In this document: piece after piece, positions 17,343 through 26,879 of the stretch
Layout of the letters: every line of letters starts with the position of its first letter
Numbering within the stretch: the first letter of the stretch is position 1
Assembly: GCA_031384605.1 (NCBI GenBank)
Contig: JANNAT010000067.1
Span: 1 to 64,000, forward strand
Source: JANNAT01 sp031384605
GTDB lineage: Bacteria > Pseudomonadota > Alphaproteobacteria > Rhodobacterales > Rhodobacteraceae
Direction: 5' to 3'
DNA: 64,000 bases
Position numbers and translations under genes: made by a program
The notes under the pieces: generated by a model
Seen by the model: the letters and a program-made list of their open reading frames with translations, nothing else
What the model was told of the DNA's origin: nothing
Databases searched by the model: none

Positions 17343-20251
17343 GACTCTCTGGCAAAGGACTGGTTGACCGCAAACGCCCCGTCAGCTTTCGTTTTGATGG
17401 CAAGGTCTATGCGGGCTTTGCGGGCGATACGCTTGCCTCGGCTTTGCTGGCCAATGGCGTCAAACTGGTTGGGCGCAGTTTCAAGTATCACCGCCCGCGC
17501 GGGGTGTTGACTGCGGGTTCCGAGGAGCCGAATGCGATGGTTGAGGTGCTGGAACAGGGGCAGCAAACCCCGAATGTTCGTGCCACGATGGTGGAGATTT
17601 TCGATGGCTTGAATGCGCGCAGCCAGAATCGCTGGCCCAGCTTGCGCTTTGATGCGCTGGCGGTGAATGATTTGGCGGCACCGTTCCTAAGTGCCGGTTT
17701 TTATTATAAAACCTTCATGTGGCCACGCAAGTTTTGGGAGGCCCTCTATGAGCCCCTGATCCGCCGCGCGGCGGGATTGGGCAGTTTGTCGGGTGCGCAT
17801 GACACGGCACATTATGAAAAGGCCTATGCATTCTGCGATCTGCTGGTGGTGGGGTCGGGGCCAACCGGCCTGATGGCGGCATTGGTGGCGGGGCGTGCTG
17901 GCGCGGATGTGATTTTGGCCGAAGAAGACCGGGAATGCGGCGGGCGGCTGTTGTCGGACCCCGCGCTGATCACCGATACAGGCTGGCTGGCCGCAACTAT
18001 GGCTGAACTTCGGGCAATGCCAAATGTTCGGATCATGACGCGCACCACTGTTACCGGGGTGTATGACGGTGGGGTCTATTCCGCGTTGGAACGGGTGGGG
18101 CTGCATCTGAAAACGCCCGCAAATCTGCCGCGCGAGTGTTTCTGGCGCATCACCGCCGCGCGTACCATTCTGGCAGCCGGGGCGATGGAGCGCGCGATTG
18201 CCTTTCCGATGAACGACCGCCCCGGCATCATGATGGCATCGGCGGTGCAGACTTACCTTAACCGTTACGGAGTGGTTCCGGGCAAGCGCGTGACGCTGTT
18301 TACCAACAATGACGGCGCGCGGGCAGTGGCACGGCAGTTGATGGCGGCGGGCGTTCCGGTGGCGGCGATTTTGGACAGCCGTGAAGGGGCCAGTTCGGTC
18401 GAAGATTGCCCGGTTTACGTCGGTGCGCAGGTCACCGATACCAAAGGGCGGCTGGGGTTGACCCGGGTTTCCGGCACGCATGCAGGTGGGGTGTTTCAGA
18501 TTGAAACCGATCTGCTGGCAATGTCTGGCGGCTGGAACCCAACGCTGCATCTGACGTGCCATATGAACGGGCGACCGGTTTGGCGGACCGATATTGCGGC
18601 GTTTGTGCCATCGGAAGGCGCTGTTCCCGGCTTGCGTGCGGCGGGTGCGGCGGATGGCGTTTTCGCGACGACCGATTGTCTGGCGGATGGCTTGGCTGCG
18701 GCCCAACACGCGCTGGGCTTGTTGGGGTTAACGACTGCCAAGACCGACTTGCCTGCGGCGGAAGGGGCTGCGTTTGCGATAACGCCGCTGTGGCAGGTCG
18801 AAGGGAAAGGTCGCGCCTGGCTCGATGTCGCCAATGATGTGACGACCAAAGATGTGAAACAAGCGGCGCAGGAAGGCTTCCGATCCGTTGAACATATGAA
18901 GCGCTATACCACCCAAGGCATGGCACCGGATCAGGGCAAGAATTCCAATGTGAACGCGCTTGCGGTATTGGCCGATGCAACGGGGCGGGGCATTCCTGAA
19001 ACTGGAACAACCACCTTCCGCCCGCCGTTTGTGCCAACATCCATCGCCGCGATGGGGGCGGGGGGCCGTGCGGAAGGCTTTGCGCCGCAACGGTTCATGA
19101 CATCAGATCAGGCCAGCCGGGATCGCGGTGCCCCGATGATCGAGGCGGGGCTGTGGTATCGCCCCAGCTATTTCCCCAAACCGGGGGAAACCACGTGGCG
19201 GCAGTCTTGTGACCGCGAAATCGGCTATGTGCGGGGGGCGGCGGGCGTTTGCGATGTGTCCACGCTTGGCAAAATCGACATTCAAGGCCGCGATGCCGCG
19301 CGGTTTTTGGATTTCGTTTATATCAACACCTTCAGCACCTTACCCGTTGGCCGCGTGCGATACGGCTTGATGCTGCGCGAAGATGGGTTCGTGCTGGACG
19401 ATGGCACCACGGCGCGGTTGGGAGAAAATCAGTATCTGATGACCACCACAACGGCGGCGGCGGGATTGGTGATGCGGCACTTGGATTTCGTGCATCAAAC
19501 CCATTGCGCGGGGTGGGATGTGCGGTTCATTTCGGTCACTGAATCCTGGGCGCAGTTTGCCGTTGCGGGGCCGCAAGCGCGGGCTTTGCTGAATTCGCTG
19601 CTGGACAATCCGGTAAGTGAATTTCCGTTCATGTCGGTGGGGCCAGTGACGGTTGGCGGTGTGGCGGCGCGGCTTTTCCGCATCAGTTTCTCGGGTGAGG
19701 AAGGCTATGAAATCGCTTTGCCAACCCGATATGGCGAGGCGCTGTTCCGTGATCTGGTGGCACGGGCGGAAACCATCGGCGGCGGGCCTTATGGGATGGA
19801 AGCGCTGAACGTTTTACGCATCGAGAAAGGTTTTATCACCCATGCCGAGATTCACGGGCGGGTGACGGCCTTTGATATTGGCATGGAAAAGATGATTTCC
19901 GCCAAGAAAGACTGCATCGGTAAACTGGCCGCCACCCGTCCGGGCATGTTGGGGAACCTTTGTGAACAAATGGTCGGTATCCGGCCTTTGGCGGGCGATA
20001 CCATCACATCCGGGGCGCATTTGTTTGTGCCGGGGAAGGATTTGATACGGGCGAATGGGCAGGGCTATCTGACATCAGTTGGGTTCTCGCCAATGTTTGG
20101 CAAGTATCTGGCGCTGGGGTTTTTGGTGAATGGGCGCGCGCGGATAGGAGAACGTATCCGCGTGGTGGACCGTTTGCGCGATATCGACGTGCTGGCCGAA
20201 GTTTGCGATCCGGTGTTCCATGACAAGGCTGGGGAGAAGCTTCGTGCGTGA
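17339..20251 (+). CDS. soxA: Sarcosine oxidase subunit alpha
   Basis: The 970-residue alpha subunit, carrying the NAD-binding site and the folate-binding domain. The N-terminal 100 residues are a ferredoxin-like/2Fe-2S-type fold (FRFDGKVYAGFAGDTLASALLANG) without the iron ligands. A Rossmann domain follows with LLVVGSGPTGLMAALVAGRAGADV (about 168-191), then a C-terminal GcvT-like aminomethyltransferase domain from about 590 to 960, with GEEGYEIALP and ALNVLRIEKGF. The start overlaps soxD by four bases. It is of full length with no disruption. Confidence 0.95.
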   Translation: MRLSGKGLVDRKRPVSFRFDGKVYAGFAGDTLASALLANGVKLVGRSFKYHRPRGVLTAGSEEPNAMVEVLEQGQQTPNVRATMVEIFDGLNARSQNRWPSLRFDALAVNDLAAPFLSAGFYYKTFMWPRKFWEALYEPLIRRAAGLGSLSGAHDTAHYEKAYAFCDLLVVGSGPTGLMAALVAGRAGADVILAEEDRECGGRLLSDPALITDTGWLAATMAELRAMPNVRIMTRTTVTGVYDGGVYSALERVGLHLKTPANLPRECFWRITAARTILAAGAMERAIAFPMNDRPGIMMASAVQTYLNRYGVVPGKRVTLFTNNDGARAVARQLMAAGVPVAAILDSREGASSVEDCPVYVGAQVTDTKGRLGLTRVSGTHAGGVFQIETDLLAMSGGWNPTLHLTCHMNGRPVWRTDIAAFVPSEGAVPGLRAAGAADGVFATTDCLADGLAAAQHALGLLGLTTAKTDLPAAEGAAFAITPLWQVEGKGRAWLDVANDVTTKDVKQAAQEGFRSVEHMKRYTTQGMAPDQGKNSNVNALAVLADATGRGIPETGTTTFRPPFVPTSIAAMGAGGRAEGFAPQRFMTSDQASRDRGAPMIEAGLWYRPSYFPKPGETTWRQSCDREIGYVRGAAGVCDVSTLGKIDIQGRDAARFLDFVYINTFSTLPVGRVRYGLMLREDGFVLDDGTTARLGENQYLMTTTTAAAGLVMRHLDFVHQTHCAGWDVRFISVTESWAQFAVAGPQARALLNSLLDNPVSEFPFMSVGPVTVGGVAARLFRISFSGEEGYEIALPTRYGEALFRDLVARAETIGGGPYGMEALNVLRIEKGFITHAEIHGRVTAFDIGMEKMISAKKDCIGKLAATRPGMLGNLCEQMVGIRPLAGDTITSGAHLFVPGKDLIRANGQGYLTSVGFSPMFGKYLALGFLVNGRARIGERIRVVDRLRDIDVLAEVCDPVFHDKAGEKLRA

Positions 20252-20252
20252 A

Positions 20253-20789
20253 ATGTTTGCCAAAACCGCGTTGCAGGGGCAGGGGGCAGTGACCCATGCC
20301 GAAACCACTTTGGCCGAGGTAGATCTGGGCGTGGTGACATCTATCGCTTTGTTTCCGGGGCAGGAAAAAGCGCTGGCCAAGGCGTTGAAGCCGCTGGGAT
20401 TTGCCATGCCAAAAGTCGGGGAAAGCCAGACCAAAGGGGGGGCGACCCTGGCATGGACGGGCCGTGATCAGGCATTTCTGATCGGGGCCGCTTGCCCCGA
20501 TTTGGGCACGGCGGCGGCGGTGACCGACCAATCTGGCGGTTGGGCCGCGTTAACCTTGTCGGGCCCTGCGGCCGCAGCCGCGTTGATGCGTTATGTTCCG
20601 ATGGATTTGCGGGCATCCGCGTTCAAGCCAGGATCGGTGCTACGGACACCTTTGTATCACATGTCGATGATCCTGCTACGTAACGATGAACAATCGTTCA
20701 CGATCATGGTGTTCCGGTCGATGGCGCTTACAGCGTGGCATGAAATTGAGGTTGCGCTGAAATCCTTGGCGGCGCGGGCGGCTTTATGA
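20253..20789 (+). CDS. soxG: Sarcosine oxidase subunit gamma
   Basis: The 178-residue gamma subunit, a GcvT-like accessory of the sarcosine oxidase complex. It begins MFAKTALQGQ; a GTG nine bases earlier (20244) inside the end of soxA is another possible start. The C-terminal half has ALTLSGPAAAAALMRYVPMDL and LYHMSMILLRNDEQSFTIMVFRSMALTAWHEIE, which is characteristic of SoxG. It lies one base after the soxA stop and overlaps the following M20 gene by ATGA. Confidence 0.93.
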   Translation: MFAKTALQGQGAVTHAETTLAEVDLGVVTSIALFPGQEKALAKALKPLGFAMPKVGESQTKGGATLAWTGRDQAFLIGAACPDLGTAAAVTDQSGGWAALTLSGPAAAAALMRYVPMDLRASAFKPGSVLRTPLYHMSMILLRNDEQSFTIMVFRSMALTAWHEIEVALKSLAARAAL

Positions 20790-21937
20790 CCCTGTCCAAC
20801 GCCGATCTGGTGGAATTGACGGCTTGGCGGCGGATGATGCATCAGTTTCCCGAAGTGTCGGGGGCCGAGCGTGCAACCGCCCTGCGGGTCGTTGCCGGCC
20901 TGCGCGCTTTGCAGCCTGAACAGATTATTACAGGCCTTGGCGGGCACGGCGTGGCTGCAGTGTTTGACGGGGTGGCCCCCGGCCCCACAGTGATGTTTCG
21001 TGCCGAGCTGGACGCGCTGCCGATCACCGAGATTTCAACGGCGGATCACCAATCCACCATCCCCGGCAAGGGCCATTTGTGCGGCCACGAAGGCCACATG
21101 ACGCTGTTGATGGGGCTGGGGCGGCTGATCGCCCGTCAGCGGCCCGCGCGCGGCCGGGTGGTGTTGATGTTTCAACCCGCCGAAGAAGACGGATCAGGTG
21201 CTGCTGCCGTGGTGGCGGACCCGGCTTATGACGCGATCAAACCCGATTGGGCGTTTGGGTTGCACAACATGCCGGGCGTGGCGTTCGGGCAGGCATGGCT
21301 GACGGCAGGCACGATTTGTTGTGCGTCGGTGGGAATGAAAATCCGGCTGACCGGGAAAACCGCCCATGCGGCGTGGCCGCAAACCGGGCTGTCCCCGGCG
21401 GCGGCAATGGCGGCCTTGATCCCCGCGTTGACGGCACTGGGCGCGGTTGCACCGATTGGGCCGGATTACCGGCTGGTCACGGTGACCCATGCCGTATTGG
21501 GCGTGCCAGCCTTTGGCATTGCGCCCGCAGATGCAGAGGTTTGGGCCACCTTGCGGACCCGCGACAATGCGCCAATGTTGGAGTTGCGCAAGCTTGCCGA
21601 AACACTGGCGCTGGTCGAGGCCGAAACAGCGGGCTTGGGCGTGCAAATCAGCTATCACGATGAATTTGCCGCCACCATAAACGACGCGCAAGCCACCGCG
21701 CATTTTACGCAAGCCTTGGACATCTTGCATATCCCGCATTCTGCCGGCGATTTGCCCACCAGATCATCCGAAGACTTTGGTCGATTTGGCGCGGGGAACA
21801 CCAAACTGGCCATGGTGATGCTGGGCGCAGGCGTTGATCACCCCGCGCTGCACAACCCCGACTACGATTTCCCCGATGATTTGATCCCCATCGGCGTGCA
21901 AGTTTTCCACAGAGTTATGACCGACCTTCTTGGCTAG
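20786..21937 (+). CDS. M20-family amidohydrolase (hippurate hydrolase-like)
   Basis: A 383-residue cytoplasmic metalloamidohydrolase of the M20/M40 group, which removes acyl groups from amino acids. Metal-binding features are AELDALPI (about 71-78), GHLCGHEGHMTLLMG with the His pair (about 92-106), QPAEEDGSGAA (about 131-141) and SSEDFGRFG later. It has an interior dimerisation domain with TGKTAHAA. The start ATGA overlaps the soxG stop, so it belongs to the sarcosine oxidase transcript. A link could be release of sarcosine or a related N-methyl amino acid from an amide, but the substrate is unknown. Confidence 0.85.
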   Translation: MTLSNADLVELTAWRRMMHQFPEVSGAERATALRVVAGLRALQPEQIITGLGGHGVAAVFDGVAPGPTVMFRAELDALPITEISTADHQSTIPGKGHLCGHEGHMTLLMGLGRLIARQRPARGRVVLMFQPAEEDGSGAAAVVADPAYDAIKPDWAFGLHNMPGVAFGQAWLTAGTICCASVGMKIRLTGKTAHAAWPQTGLSPAAAMAALIPALTALGAVAPIGPDYRLVTVTHAVLGVPAFGIAPADAEVWATLRTRDNAPMLELRKLAETLALVEAETAGLGVQISYHDEFAATINDAQATAHFTQALDILHIPHSAGDLPTRSSEDFGRFGAGNTKLAMVMLGAGVDHPALHNPDYDFPDDLIPIGVQVFHRVMTDLLG

Positions 21938-21989
21938 CAGCGTGCGCTGCCCCTAGACTCCGCGTGCGCGCAGACCGATATGATGGCGC

Positions 21990-23939
21990 ATGAGTTTACC
22001 ACCCGGTTTCCTTGACGACCTGCGCACCCGCGTTTCCCTTTCGTCCGTTGTCGGGCGCAAAGTGACTTGGGATATGCGCAAATCGAACCTTGGCAAGGGC
22101 GATATGTGGGCACCTTGCCCGTTCCATCAAGAAAAATCCGCCAGCTTTCACGTCGATGATCGCAAGGGGTTTTACTATTGCTTTGGCTGCCATGCCAAAG
22201 GCGATGCGGTGACGTTTATCAAGGAAACCGAAAATCTGGGATTCATCGAGGCGGTTGCCGTGCTGGCTGCCGAGGCGGGCATGCCGATGCCAGCCAGCGA
22301 TCCCCGCGCGGCGCAAGTGGCGGATCGGCGATCACAACTGTCGGCGGTCGTTGAAGAAGCTTTCAAGTGGTTCCGTTTGCAACTGCGCACTTCCGCCGCC
22401 TCCGATGCGCGCGCATATATGGCCAAGCGCGGGCTTTCGGAAGCTGCCCAAGAGCGGTGGGAAATCGGCTTTGCCCCCGATACGCGGCAGTCCTTGTTCG
22501 CGGCACTGACGCAAAAGGGCATCGCGCCCGATTTGATCGTTGAGTCCGGTGTTTGCGCCCGCCCCGATGATGGCGGCCCGCCATACGATCGTTTTCGGGG
22601 TCGGATCATTTTCCCAATCCGGGATGGCCGGGGTCGCGCGATATCGCTGGGGGGCCGCGCGATGGCTTCGGATGCGCGGGCGAAATACCTGAACGGGCCG
22701 GAAACAGAACTGTTCGACAAGGGCCGCAACCTTTATAATCAGGCATCGGCACGAGAGGCATCGGGCAAGGGGCAGCCTTTGGTTGTGGCCGAAGGCTATA
22801 TGGACGTCATCGCGCTGTCCGAGGCGGGTTTTCGCGCCGTGGTGGCCCCGTTGGGAACGGCCGTTACCGAAGATCAGCTGCGCCTGATGTGGCGGATATC
22901 GGATGAGCCGATTATTGCGTTGGATGGCGATACGGCGGGGGTTCGCGCGGCGCTGCGGGTGATTGATCTGGCATTGCCGCTGCTGGAGGCAGGCAAGGGC
23001 CTGCGTTTTGCGGTGATGCCGGGCGGAATGGACCCCGATGATCTGATCCGCGGCCAAGGCGCGGGGGCGATGAAGGCGGTGCTGGATGGCGCCCAGCCGA
23101 TGGTTAATCTTTTGTGGCAACGCGAGGTTGAAGGCCGCAGCTTTGACAGCCCGGAACGCAAAGCGGCCTTGGATAAATCGCTACGCGCCGCGATCAAACG
23201 CATCACTGACCCGTCGATCCGCAGCCACTACGGCGAAGAAATCAAACGTCTGCGCTGGGATTTGTTCGGCCAACGCCCCCGCAGTGATATACGCGCTGAT
23301 CTGCCGACTTTTGGCACCCAGCGCAAAGGAAAGTTTCAGCCGCCTGTTCTGAATGCGCTGGCATCTACCAAAGGTTCACTTTTGGCCAGCGCTAACCCAC
23401 AGGTCGAAGAACAACTGCGCGAAGCGGTGATCCTGGCCACGCTGATCACCCATCCCGGCCTGATCGCGCGGTTCGAATCCGCGCTGGAACGCGTGGCCCT
23501 GACAACCGACGATCACATCACCTTGCGGCGGTTGATTTTGGCCAATGCAGGCGCGGACGCGGGCCGCTTGCACGATCAAATTCGCGCGCAGGCCCCCACC
23601 GCCCTTGATGCCCTGATGGCGCGTCCCCATGTGTTGATCGCACCGCCCGTGCGCAACCGCGCCGATGCTGAATTAGCAACGCTGTGTTTGGCCGAAGAGT
23701 TGGCCAAGCTGGAAGCCCGTCGCGGTGCACGACGTGAGATTGAAGAGGCGGTCGAAGATATGTCTGGTTTGGCCGACGAAGGCCTGACCTGGCGGTTAAC
23801 CAAAGCAACCGAGGCCCGTCACAAGGCCGATCATCCGGCCCGGGCCGACGCCGCTGATCTGGGCGAAGACCGGGGGGCGCTGTCAAACCATCTGCAAAGC
23901 CTGATAGATGGCCGCGTTTGGGAAAAGAAAAATCGCTGA
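21990..23939 (+). CDS. dnaG: DNA primase
   Basis: The 649-residue replicative primase. It has an N-terminal CHC2 zinc finger with CPFHQEKSASFHV and YYCFGCHAKGDAVTFIK (about 41-78), a TOPRIM domain with VVAEGYMDVIALSEAG (about 264-279) and LDGDTAG (about 311-317), and a C-terminal helicase-binding region. The start at 21990 fits MSLPPGFLDDLRTRVSLSSVVGRKV, the usual family start. Its stop is the first base of a run of TGATTCG repeats before rpoD, the common dnaG-rpoD arrangement. Confidence 0.96.
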   Translation: MSLPPGFLDDLRTRVSLSSVVGRKVTWDMRKSNLGKGDMWAPCPFHQEKSASFHVDDRKGFYYCFGCHAKGDAVTFIKETENLGFIEAVAVLAAEAGMPMPASDPRAAQVADRRSQLSAVVEEAFKWFRLQLRTSAASDARAYMAKRGLSEAAQERWEIGFAPDTRQSLFAALTQKGIAPDLIVESGVCARPDDGGPPYDRFRGRIIFPIRDGRGRAISLGGRAMASDARAKYLNGPETELFDKGRNLYNQASAREASGKGQPLVVAEGYMDVIALSEAGFRAVVAPLGTAVTEDQLRLMWRISDEPIIALDGDTAGVRAALRVIDLALPLLEAGKGLRFAVMPGGMDPDDLIRGQGAGAMKAVLDGAQPMVNLLWQREVEGRSFDSPERKAALDKSLRAAIKRITDPSIRSHYGEEIKRLRWDLFGQRPRSDIRADLPTFGTQRKGKFQPPVLNALASTKGSLLASANPQVEEQLREAVILATLITHPGLIARFESALERVALTTDDHITLRRLILANAGADAGRLHDQIRAQAPTALDALMARPHVLIAPPVRNRADAELATLCLAEELAKLEARRGARREIEEAVEDMSGLADEGLTWRLTKATEARHKADHPARADAADLGEDRGALSNHLQSLIDGRVWEKKNR

Positions 23940-24035
23940 TTCGGCTTCCCCCTGCCGTGATTCGCGCTATTGATTCGTTTACGGAAAATTGATTCGTTTC
24001 GCGCAGAGTGATTCGCATCATCGCCAACTGATTCG
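23937..24035 (+). promoter_or_regulatory. Six regularly spaced TGATTCG boxes (CcrM-type GANTC sites) upstream of rpoD
   Basis: The 7-mer TGATTCG occurs at 23937, 23958, 23971, 23990, 24009 and 24029, giving start-to-start distances of 21, 13, 19, 19 and 20. Each contains GATTC, a form of GANTC, the target of the alphaproteobacterial cell-cycle DNA methylase CcrM. The first overlaps the stop codon of dnaG and the last ends 20 bases before the rpoD start. Near two-helical-turn spacing places most boxes on the same face of DNA. I infer a methylation-responsive or protein-bound control element for rpoD; no binding protein can be named. Confidence 0.55.
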
Positions 24036-24055
24036 CCTGCCTCAAGGAGCAACCC

Positions 24056-26047
24056 ATGGCCCCCAAAGACAACGACGACAGCAAACCAGAAGGCGATGAG
24101 GCCGACAGCTCACTTGATATGAGTCAGGCCGCCGTCAAAAAGATGATCGCCGACGCGCGTGAGCGGGGCTATATCACCTATGATCAGCTGAACCATGTAA
24201 TGCCGCCCGAACAGGTGTCGTCTGAACAGATCGAAGACGTGATGTCGATGCTGTCGGAAATGGGCATCAACGTGATTGAGGACGAAGAGGTTGAAGAGGG
24301 CGAGCAGCCCTTGGGCGAGTTGGTCGAAACCAATTCTACCTCGCGCGATGTGGCGGTTGTTACGACGACAACCGAGGCGCTTGACCGCACTGATGACCCC
24401 GTTCGCATGTATCTGCGCGAAATGGGCTCGGTCGAACTGTTGTCGCGCGAAGGCGAAATTGCGATTGCCAAACGCATAGAGGCCGGTCGCAACACGATGA
24501 TTGCGGGCCTGTGCGAAAGCCCGCTGACGTTTCAGGCGATCATCATCTGGCGCGACGAACTTTTGTCCGAAGACATTTTGTTGCGTGATGTGATTGATCT
24601 TGAGGCCACTTTCGGGCGGTCTTTGGACGGCGAAGAAGGCCTTGTCGGGGCCGATCTGGAAGGCGTTGATCTGGATGCCGCCCCGCGCCGCGCCGCGTCG
24701 GATGAGCCGGAACTGGATGCCGACGGCAACCCGTTGATGCGCAGCGACGATGATGATGATGAAGACGATGGCGCGTCGATGTCGCTGGCGGCGATGGAAG
24801 CGGCGCTAAAGCCCAAGGTTCTCGAAACGCTTGACTTGATCGCGCGCGATTACACCAAACTGGCCGAAATGCAGGATTTGCGGATGTCGGCTACCCTGTC
24901 GTCAAAGGCGCGGTTTTCGGCGCATGACGAAGCGGCCTATCAGAAATTGCGCAGCGAAATCGTGATGTTGGTGAACGAACTTCATCTTCACAACAACCGG
25001 ATTGAGGCGCTGATAGATCAGCTATACGGCATCAACCGCAAGATCATGATGATCAACTCTGGCATGGTCAAACTGGCAGATGGCGCGCGGATCAACCGCC
25101 GTGAATTCATCGACGAATATCAGGGATACGAGCTGGACCCGACATGGCTGGACCGGATGGCCACCAAGGCTGGTCGCGGTTGGCAGGCGCTGTTGGAGCG
25201 TTCGCGCGAAAAGGTCGAAGATTTGCGCGCGGAAATGGCGCAGGTCGGCACTTATATCGGCGTGGATATTTCCGAATTCCGCCGGATCGTGAATCAGGTG
25301 CAAAAGGGCGAAAAAGAAGCGCGTCAGGCCAAGAAAGAAATGGTCGAGGCGAACTTGCGTCTGGTGATTTCAATCGCCAAGAAATACACCAACCGCGGGT
25401 TGCAATTTCTTGATCTTATTCAGGAAGGCAATATTGGCCTGATGAAGGCGGTGGATAAATTCGAATACCGTCGGGGTTATAAATTCAGCACCTACGCCAC
25501 ATGGTGGATCCGTCAGGCGATCACCCGGTCGATTGCCGATCAGGCCCGTACCATCCGTATTCCGGTGCATATGATTGAGACGATCAACAAATTGGTCCGC
25601 ACCGGCCGCCAGATGCTGCACGAAATCGGGCGGGAGCCGACGCCGGAAGAATTGGCCGAAAAGCTGCAAATGCCACTGGAAAAGGTCCGCAAGGTGATGA
25701 AAATCGCCAAGGAACCGATTTCACTGGAAACCCCGATTGGCGATGAGGAAGACAGCCAGCTTGGCGACTTCATCGAAGACAAGAACGCGATCCTGCCTTT
25801 GGATTCAGCGATTCAGGAGAACTTGAAGGAAACGACAACGCGGGTTCTGGCGTCCCTCACGCCTCGCGAAGAACGGGTTCTGCGGATGCGGTTTGGCATT
25901 GGGATGAACACTGATCACACCTTGGAAGAGGTGGGGCAGCAGTTCTCGGTCACGCGCGAACGGATCCGGCAGATTGAGGCCAAGGCGCTGCGGAAGTTGA
26001 AGCATCCGTCACGAAGCAGGAAGTTGCGCAGTTTTCTGGATCAGTGA
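24056..26047 (+). CDS. rpoD: RNA polymerase primary sigma factor RpoD
   Basis: A 663-residue sigma-70 protein. It includes an acidic N-terminal region 1.1; region 1.2/2.1 with DPVRMYLREMGSVELLSREGEIAIAKRIE (about 113-141); a large acidic insertion (DDDDDEDDG); region 2.3-2.4 with FSTYATWWIRQAITRSIADQARTIRIPVHM; and region 4.2 with EEVGQQFSVTRERIRQIEAKALRKLKHP near the end. The length is normal for alphaproteobacteria. AAGGAGC before the ATG at 24056 is a good ribosome site. It follows dnaG on the same strand with the TGATTCG cluster between. Confidence 0.97.
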   Translation: MAPKDNDDSKPEGDEADSSLDMSQAAVKKMIADARERGYITYDQLNHVMPPEQVSSEQIEDVMSMLSEMGINVIEDEEVEEGEQPLGELVETNSTSRDVAVVTTTTEALDRTDDPVRMYLREMGSVELLSREGEIAIAKRIEAGRNTMIAGLCESPLTFQAIIIWRDELLSEDILLRDVIDLEATFGRSLDGEEGLVGADLEGVDLDAAPRRAASDEPELDADGNPLMRSDDDDDEDDGASMSLAAMEAALKPKVLETLDLIARDYTKLAEMQDLRMSATLSSKARFSAHDEAAYQKLRSEIVMLVNELHLHNNRIEALIDQLYGINRKIMMINSGMVKLADGARINRREFIDEYQGYELDPTWLDRMATKAGRGWQALLERSREKVEDLRAEMAQVGTYIGVDISEFRRIVNQVQKGEKEARQAKKEMVEANLRLVISIAKKYTNRGLQFLDLIQEGNIGLMKAVDKFEYRRGYKFSTYATWWIRQAITRSIADQARTIRIPVHMIETINKLVRTGRQMLHEIGREPTPEELAEKLQMPLEKVRKVMKIAKEPISLETPIGDEEDSQLGDFIEDKNAILPLDSAIQENLKETTTRVLASLTPREERVLRMRFGIGMNTDHTLEEVGQQFSVTRERIRQIEAKALRKLKHPSRSRKLRSFLDQ

Positions 26048-26083
26048 AATGCCCAAAAGAACATTGCCAAAAGGATTTTAGGA

Positions 26084-26437
26084 ATGTCCGACGTAGATGC
26101 CAAGTTTCACTGGCAGGAGGGCATGAAGTATGTTGCGGAGGCCTTAAAGGGCTCGCTACTGCTCAATGGGGCCGCTGCAATTTCAACATTGACCTTCCTC
26201 GGCAATTCTAAATCTGGTGATGATCGACTTGTATATGCGATGGTCTTCTTCGCAATTGGTGCTGTGTTGAGCCCGATTTCGTTCGCTTTTGCATATCTTA
26301 CACAACTGCATTACGGAAACTATAACCACTCTGCGGCGGTTAGATTTCATTGGGCAACATATATTGCGTTCTTGTTTGCGTTAATTTCCTTCGGAAGTGG
26401 CGTGTGCTTTGCTGCTCGCGCATTTTTGGAAGTCTAA
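26084..26437 (+). CDS. Small membrane protein of unknown function
   Basis: A 117-residue hypothetical protein. It begins with a soluble helix (DAKFHWQEGMKYVAEALKG) and then three or four hydrophobic stretches at about 23-40, 47-67 and 88-110, which predicts an inner-membrane protein. Codon use is more AT-rich than the adjacent rpoD. An AAAGGATTTTAGGAATG ribosome area precedes the ATG. I do not recognise the family. It sits between rpoD and a convergent toxin-antitoxin pair and ends just before a strong inverted repeat, so this small block may have been acquired. Confidence 0.65.
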   Translation: MSDVDAKFHWQEGMKYVAEALKGSLLLNGAAAISTLTFLGNSKSGDDRLVYAMVFFAIGAVLSPISFAFAYLTQLHYGNYNHSAAVRFHWATYIAFLFALISFGSGVCFAARAFLEV

Positions 26438-26450
26438 CGATCCAGCGTAG

Positions 26451-26504
26451 GCCGGGGTTCACCCTGGCATTTGCTCGCGCCTGAATGCCGGAGTGAACCC
26501 CGGC
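26451..26504. terminator. Inverted repeat between convergent genes
   Basis: Arms 26451-26471 (GCCGGGGTTCACCCTGGCATT) would need 21 bases to quote in full; they pair with 26484-26504 with two mismatches around a 12-base loop. It sits between the stop of the small membrane gene and the stop of the Doc-like toxin gene on the opposite strand, so it can act as a bidirectional terminator. The motif GGGGTTCACxCCGGCATT belongs to a dispersed class of such repeats. Confidence 0.7.
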
Positions 26505-26879
26505 TTACATCTTGCCCCTTAACCAATCCGCCAGATCGCCGTCCTCCATCAGGCCTTGCGCGCAGCGGATGATGATCTGGCCGACCTCTTGCGCGTCCCA
26601 TGTGATTTCCACCCCGTTCAGGTCAAGGCAGGTATCCATCGTCTGGTGCGCGGTGCGCTTGTTCCCATCGTTGAAGCAGTGCCCGCGTGCCACGGCCATC
26701 GCATATGCTGCGGCCAGATCAAACACATCAGCCACCATGCCATAGGCAAGGCGGTTATCGACGCGGGCAAGGGCGGCCTCTAGGGATTTGTCACGTGCGC
26801 GGCCCGGCAATTCACCGGGGTTCAGCACAGCATCATGTAACGCTTCGACCAGTTCGGGTGAAAGAAGGCGATAGGTCAT
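26505..26879 (-). CDS. Doc/Fic-family toxin of a type II toxin-antitoxin system
   Basis: A 124-residue protein of the death-on-curing family. The Fic core HCFNDGNKRTAHQTMDTCLDLNG (about residues 67-89) has the nearly canonical HxFxDGNKR arrangement. Doc proteins phosphorylate elongation factor Tu and stop translation. Its start ATG overlaps the antitoxin stop by ATGA, which is typical for phd-doc operons. All catalytic residues seem intact, so it should be active when the antitoxin is lost. Confidence 0.9.
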   Translation of the reverse strand: MTYRLLSPELVEALHDAVLNPGELPGRARDKSLEAALARVDNRLAYGMVADVFDLAAAYAMAVARGHCFNDGNKRTAHQTMDTCLDLNGVEITWDAQEVGQIIIRCAQGLMEDGDLADWLRGKM

